Shown piece by piece: positions 15,563 to 18,661 of a DNA stretch of 18,661 bases. A program made the translations under genes and the position numbers. The number at the start of each line of letters is the position of its first letter. Position 1 is the first letter of the stretch. The stretch comes from Clostridia bacterium. Lineage in GTDB: Bacteria; Bacillota; Clostridia; Oscillospirales; CAG-382. The notes beneath the pieces are model-generated. The model had not been told where the DNA came from. It did no database searches and saw only the letters and a list, made by a program, of their open reading frames with translations. Location: assembly GCA_900757905.1 (NCBI GenBank), contig CAAEPN010000190.1, positions 1 to 18,661 of the forward strand. Direction: 5' to 3'.

Positions 15563-16942
15563 TTGACACAACCGAGAACCGAAAACAAAATGGGCGTTAT
15601 GCCCGTTAACCGTCTGCTTGTTTCTATGGCCGCACCCATGATGATTTCCATGCTCGTGCAGGCATTATACAATGTGGTGGATACCATGTTTGTGTCCCGG
15701 CTCGGCAAAGATGCGCTTACGGCGCTTTCGCTTGCCTTTTCGATACAGAATCTGATGATTGCCGTTGCCGTGGGTACGGGCGTGGGTATCAATGCGCTGC
15801 TTTCACGCAGTCTTGGCGAAAAAGAATTCGAAAGAGCCAACAAAACGGCGGAAAACGGACTGTTTTTAGCCGGTATCAACTATATTATATTTCTCTTTAT
15901 CGGAATTTTCTTCTCACGCTCCTATTTTTCGTTGTTCGGTGCGTCCGAAGCAGTAGTGGAATATGGTGCAGAATATCTTTCTATCTGCTGTATTCTGTCG
16001 TTCGGCGTGTTTGGGCAGATCACGTTTGAGCGTATTTTGCAGTCGGTCGGCAAGACGATGCTGACTATGGTCACGCAGATGATCGGTGCGGTTCTCAACA
16101 TCATTCTTGACCCGATCATGATCTACGGCTTACTTGGCTTTCCGAGAATGGGCGTTGCCGGTGCGGCGCTTGCGACGGTCATCGGTCAGATCATCGCGTT
16201 TATTGCCGGAATTATCCTCAATCACAAGTTTAACCATGAGGTACGCTTAAATATGCGCTCATTCCGTCCGGATGGCACGATCATCAAAAATATTTATTCG
16301 GTTGGCGTGCCGTCGATCATCATGGGCTCGATCGGTTCGGTCATGACGGTGGGCATCAACCAGATCGTGCGTATTTGCGGAAGTGTTGCGGATACGGCAC
16401 AGGCGGTGTTCGGCGTGTATTTTAAGCTTCAGAGCTTTGTGTTTATGCCGGTATTCGGGTTGAACAACGGCATGGTGCCGATCATTGCATACAATTTCGG
16501 CGCAAAAAAGCGCGACCGACTGACGAAAACCATAAAACTCAGTGTCCTATATGCCTGCATTTTAATGCTCATCGGCTTTTTGCTGTTCCAGTTTATGCCG
16601 GAAACGCTGCTTCGCATTTTCGATACCGGTAACGACGATATGGCGGGAATCATCGAGGTCGGCGTTCCGGCGCTGCGCCGAATCAGTTACAGCTTTGTAT
16701 TTGCCGGTTTCTGTATTGTGATCTTATCGGTATTTCAGGCGCTTGGACACGGTTTCCTCAGTCTTGGCGTTTCGGCCATGCGTCAGCTTGGCGTACTGTT
16801 GCCGACAGCGTTTATTCTTGCAGTTACGACGCATTCGGTGGAAATGGTATGGCTTGCGTTCCCGATTGCGGAAATTGCGTCGGTGACGCTGTCTTCGCTA
16901 TGTCTTGTGCATGTATACAAAAAGGAAATCAAGAATTTGTAA
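15563..16942 (+). CDS. MATE-family multidrug/cation efflux transporter
   Basis: With a TTG start at 15563 the protein is 459 aa. That start has AAAGGA (15547-15552) 10 nt upstream and gives the N-terminus usual in Clostridia MATE proteins (ENKMGVMPVNRLL). An in-frame ATG at 15536 would add nine residues but lacks a clear binding site. The sequence has about twelve membrane helices, MMISMLVQALYNVVDTMFVS in helix 1, a repeat-like second half with GVPSIIMG, and the MATE-typical GLNNGMVPIIAYNFGAKK segment in the middle. These carriers export drugs or metabolites using Na+ or H+ gradients; the substrate is unknown. It is transcribed alone and ends in a strong terminator 5 bp after its stop. Confidence 0.93.
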   Translation: MTQPRTENKMGVMPVNRLLVSMAAPMMISMLVQALYNVVDTMFVSRLGKDALTALSLAFSIQNLMIAVAVGTGVGINALLSRSLGEKEFERANKTAENGLFLAGINYIIFLFIGIFFSRSYFSLFGASEAVVEYGAEYLSICCILSFGVFGQITFERILQSVGKTMLTMVTQMIGAVLNIILDPIMIYGLLGFPRMGVAGAALATVIGQIIAFIAGIILNHKFNHEVRLNMRSFRPDGTIIKNIYSVGVPSIIMGSIGSVMTVGINQIVRICGSVADTAQAVFGVYFKLQSFVFMPVFGLNNGMVPIIAYNFGAKKRDRLTKTIKLSVLYACILMLIGFLLFQFMPETLLRIFDTGNDDMAGIIEVGVPALRRISYSFVFAGFCIVILSVFQALGHGFLSLGVSAMRQLGVLLPTAFILAVTTHSVEMVWLAFPIAEIASVTLSSLCLVHVYKKEIKNL

Positions 16943-16946
16943 GATT

Positions 16947-16983
16947 AACCGACAAAAAGCGAATGGCTTTTTGTCGGTTTTTT
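16947..16983 (+). terminator. Intrinsic terminator of the MATE gene
   Basis: A perfect 14-bp stem (16947-16960 with 16966-16979; AACCGACAAAAAGC and GCTTTTTGTCGGTT) with a 5-nt loop is followed by T6. Confidence 0.93.
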
Positions 16984-16985
16984 AT

Positions 16986-17269
16986 GCTTGCGAAGCAAGC
17001 GGCCTATGCACGCGAAGCGTGGTGTATTTGTACACGCTTTGCGTGTACAGGTACGGGGCGGTGTCCCGACGCCCCGGGAAATGCCGCGAAGCGGCAAAGA
17101 TATTGTTGCGACAGCAACAAGGATATTCGCCGCAGGCGGCAGAAAAGCACGCGCAGCGTGCTGCCCCGACAGTGGCATGCCTCCCATGCAAGGGAAAGCT
17201 CCCGAAAGGGAGACGGGTTTATTCTTTTTGCTTCTGCAAAAAGAACCAAAAAGCAGACGGGACTCCGTC
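16986..17269. repeat. Repeat block A: array of eleven short hairpins
   Basis: In 284 bp there are eleven successive short perfect inverted repeats: 16986-17000, 17009-17021, 17030-17048, 17055-17075, 17082-17096, 17103-17120, 17129-17140, 17146-17162, 17199-17212, 17222-17245 and 17256-17269. Stems are 5-10 bp; loops are mostly 2-4 nt, with GAA recurring (GCTTGC-GAA-GCAAGC, CACGC-GAA-GCGTG, TGCCGC-GAA-GCGGCA). Stretches 17051-17097 and 17209-17255 recur inverted in block B. The open frames that cross this block on both strands are judged non-coding. It resembles a composite intergenic repeat of the REP/BOX kind, of a family I do not recognise. Confidence 0.85.
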
Positions 17270-17816
17270 CTGCGACCTCGGTTCAAATCGCCGGTCGATA
17301 CGGTATTGTGGATAGGATGACCGGCTTTTATCAGGTAACCGGCTATGTGCGAACCGCTATTTCGCACAGTATCGACGGCAATGATTTGAGCCGCTGCGAA
17401 CCCCAAGCTTAGCACAAACGGATATGCGGCTTTGTACAAATTCGAAGCAAATTCTTTTGCTGACAGTAGGTAATGACGGACTGCGAAAGGGTAGCTATGG
17501 GGCTGTACAAAAGGGTTGCCTTGAGGTTCGTGATAGAATTTTCAGTTTAATGCATAACTTTCAATCAGCACACTTCAAATACAAAACTCCACCGCAACAA
17601 AGATAACGTGCAGCCGATCTTTTCGAATGCGGCTTGCCCCTGTGAGCTTGTAGTACAATAACCCATTTTCGAAAAATATCGGTCTTGCGTCTGCACTACA
17701 ATAACCCTTTCGCACCGGTTCAAAACATCCGAAAAAGTGGGTCGCACCACATACCAGTTTAGGGACGAAAGACGGAAGCAACACGAAAAAACATAATCGA
17801 TAGAGTTTTGAACCGT
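17270..17816. other. Non-coding spacer between repeat blocks A and C
   Basis: About 550 bp without a credible gene. It holds a 7-bp-stem hairpin GTGCGAA...TTCGCAC (17347-17367), a small GCAAA...TTTTGC hairpin near 17446-17460, and an 11-bp direct repeat TACAATAACCC at 17654-17664 and 17697-17707. Frames open on either strand (for example 17565-17966 minus and 17424-17606 plus) lack a ribosome binding site and recognisable domains. A GGTTCAAATC string near 17280 looks like a tRNA T-loop but its stem does not pair. A remnant element or structured RNA cannot be excluded. Confidence 0.55.
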
Positions 17817-17937
17817 CCCCGGGAGTCGAGAGGGCCGCGGCCCTTCGGCTACTCCCCGTTCTTTTCGTAGAAGCGAAAAGAACGTAAAACCGTTCCTTTT
17901 CAGGAACTTATGAGGTTTTGCAAACCTCAAATCAGCG
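17817..17937. repeat. Repeat block C: hairpin cluster in direct orientation to block B
   Basis: It contains GGGAGT...ACTCCC (17821-17856) enclosing a perfect 14-bp palindrome AGGGCCG/CGGCCCT (17831-17844); a 10-bp stem GTTCTTTTCG...CGAAAAGAAC (17858-17883); GTTCC...GGAAC (17892-17907); and GAGGTTT-TGC-AAACCTC (17912-17928), followed by AATCAGCG. The last three hairpins occur in the same order, in diverged form, in block B. Confidence 0.75.
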
Positions 17938-17975
17938 TACCGCAGTTGCAGTACAGTACAATCCAAATTAACTTC

Positions 17976-18128
17976 TTGCCGCTTCGCGGCATTTCCCGGG
18001 GCGTCGGGGCACCGCCCCCTACCGAGAAAGCACGCTGCGCGTGCTTTTTGGTTCTTTTTGCAGAAGCAATAAGAATAAACCCGTCTCCTTGCAGGGAGTT
18101 TTGAGGTTTTGCAAACCTCGAATCAGCG
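17976..18128. repeat. Repeat block B: modules shared with block A (inverted) and block C (direct)
   Basis: 17976-18022 is the reverse complement of 17051-17097 (45 of 47 bases). 18042-18088 is the reverse complement of 17209-17255 (46 of 47). 18029-18045 matches the hairpin at 17146-17162. The right end GAGGTTT-TGC-AAACCTC plus AATCAGCG (18103-18128) repeats the right end of block C, 191 bp away. Read on the minus strand, module order differs from block A, showing mosaic assembly. Confidence 0.85.
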
Positions 18129-18161
18129 CACATAGTCAATAACTTCGCATTTTTGTGCAAT

Positions 18162-18204
18162 TTACAAATAAACTCTTGCAATTTGTAATGGATTTTGCTA
18201 TAAT
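18162..18204 (+). promoter_or_regulatory. pyrH promoter with inverted repeat over the -35
   Basis: TTGCAA (18176-18181), 17-bp spacer, TATAAT (18199-18204) with TGC before the -10 box. TTACAAAT (18162-18169) and ATTTGTAA (18181-18188) form a perfect 8-bp inverted repeat with 11-bp spacer around the -35. TGCAATTT occurs at 18156-18163 and 18177-18184, exactly 21 bp apart. The leader to the start codon is about 80 nt. Confidence 0.75.
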
Positions 18205-18292
18205 AGCTTAGAATATGGATAAGAATGACTTTTTCTTGCCGTAAAACCGCATTTAAGCTTTTTATAAAAATCCGGAAAGGAATGGGACTCCA

Positions 18293-18661
18293 ATGCCTAA
18301 ATACAAACGCGTCTTATTAAAGCTGTCGGGCGAAGCGCTCAAAAACTCCTCCGACAAGGGAATCATCGATTTCGACTTCACCGCTAAGGTGGCCGAGCAA
18401 ATCAAACGCTGCACCGACGAAGGCGTTTCGTTCGGACTCGTCATCGGCGGCGGAAACATCTGGCGCGGCGCCGGAAAAATGATTGACCGCACACGGGCTG
18501 ACCATATGGGTATGCTTGCTACCGTTATCAATTCGCTTGCCGTGCAGACGGTGCTCGAAGAGCACGGCGTTCCTACGCGCGTTATGACGGCGCTTCAGAT
18601 GAATCAGATTGCCGAACCCTATATCCGTAACCGCGCCGTCTCTCACCTTGAAAAGGGCAGA
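18293..18661 (+). CDS. pyrH: UMP kinase PyrH, N-terminal part (3' truncated by window)
   Basis: The first 123 codons are present and the frame is still open at the window end. Bacterial UMP kinase phosphorylates UMP to UDP, an essential hexameric cytoplasmic enzyme of the amino-acid-kinase fold. Landmarks are YKRVLLKLSGEAL (residues 4-16, phosphate-binding Lys), FGLVIGGGNIWRG (about 47-59), DHMGMLATVINSLA (about 70-83), TRVMTALQMNQIAEPY (about 93-108) and the start of HLEKGR. The ATG at 18293 follows AAAGGA by 11 nt. In many bacteria pyrH lies behind rpsB-tsf; here it has its own promoter behind ~1.2 kb of repeats, and no tsf is in the window. Confidence 0.96.
   Translation, partial: MPKYKRVLLKLSGEALKNSSDKGIIDFDFTAKVAEQIKRCTDEGVSFGLVIGGGNIWRGAGKMIDRTRADHMGMLATVINSLAVQTVLEEHGVPTRVMTALQMNQIAEPYIRNRAVSHLEKGR

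Noticed and set aside
17275..17300. tRNA gene fragment (GGTTCAAATC, T-loop-like)
   Set aside because: Only the closing G-C pair of the T-stem forms, and no acceptor, D or anticodon arm can be built around it.
16849..17439. Open frames of 187 aa (+, 16849-17412), 136 aa (+, 16905-17315) and 164 aa (-, 16945-17439) as protein genes
   Set aside because: They overlap the MATE 3' end or its terminator, run through the hairpin array on both strands, have no ribosome binding site, and their Arg/Cys/Lys-rich composition follows the repeats.
17565..17966. 133-aa frame on the minus strand as a gene
   Set aside because: It crosses repeat block C, has no binding site before its ATG and no recognisable domain. 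Kept only as an open question in the spacer description.
16986..18128. CRISPR array
   Set aside because: The hairpins differ in sequence and spacing; there is no constant repeat with regular unique spacers and no cas gene.

Overview
The window looks like a chromosomal segment of a mid-GC Clostridia-type Firmicute. Strong AGGAGG/AAGGAG ribosome binding sites, sigma-A promoters with 17-bp spacers, intrinsic terminators, and the protein families present (AGCS symporter, BspA-type LRR lipoprotein, SUKH protein, DUF1893, a divergent GyrB-like protein, a Clostridia-type MATE exporter) all point that way. No rRNA, tRNA, CRISPR array, transposase or phage gene was recognised.

Left part (1-3400, + strand): the 3' end of an AGCS sodium:amino-acid symporter with its terminator; ychF under its own promoter; then a lipoprotein with BspA-type leucine-rich repeats followed by a membrane-anchored protein with a SurA-N-like domain. 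The last two probably share one promoter. A bidirectional terminator separates them from a minus-strand pair, an ABC exporter (628 aa) and a translationally coupled SUKH (SMI1/KNR4) protein (3399-5732).

Middle (5861-9205): a small carbohydrate locus. An AraC-family regulator is transcribed divergently from a two-gene unit, a clan GH-A-like glycoside hydrolase and an SGNH/GDSL hydrolase. The 148-bp divergent region holds a near-consensus promoter for the regulator, a TATAAT with a poor -35 for the enzymes, and two inverted repeats. This fits activator-controlled expression of two cytoplasmic enzymes acting on an imported oligosaccharide.

Right of centre (9208-15456, minus strand): a probable six-gene operon reading DUF1893 protein, divergent GyrB/ParE-like topoisomerase subunit, mnmE, small membrane protein, prfB (RF2, without the programmed frameshift), membrane protein. 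It starts at a strong promoter (15428-15456) and ends at a bidirectional terminator shared with the AraC gene. A MATE exporter is transcribed divergently (+).

Right end (16984-18661): after the MATE terminator comes about 1.2 kb with no credible protein gene but with dense short hairpins. Three related composite repeat blocks (A inverted; C and B direct) share modules that are reordered between copies and carry compensatory stem changes. Then comes a strong promoter, with an inverted repeat and a 21-bp-phased direct repeat over its -35, and the 5' part of pyrH (UMP kinase), which runs off the window. The modular hairpin-mosaic repeat is the least explained feature here.
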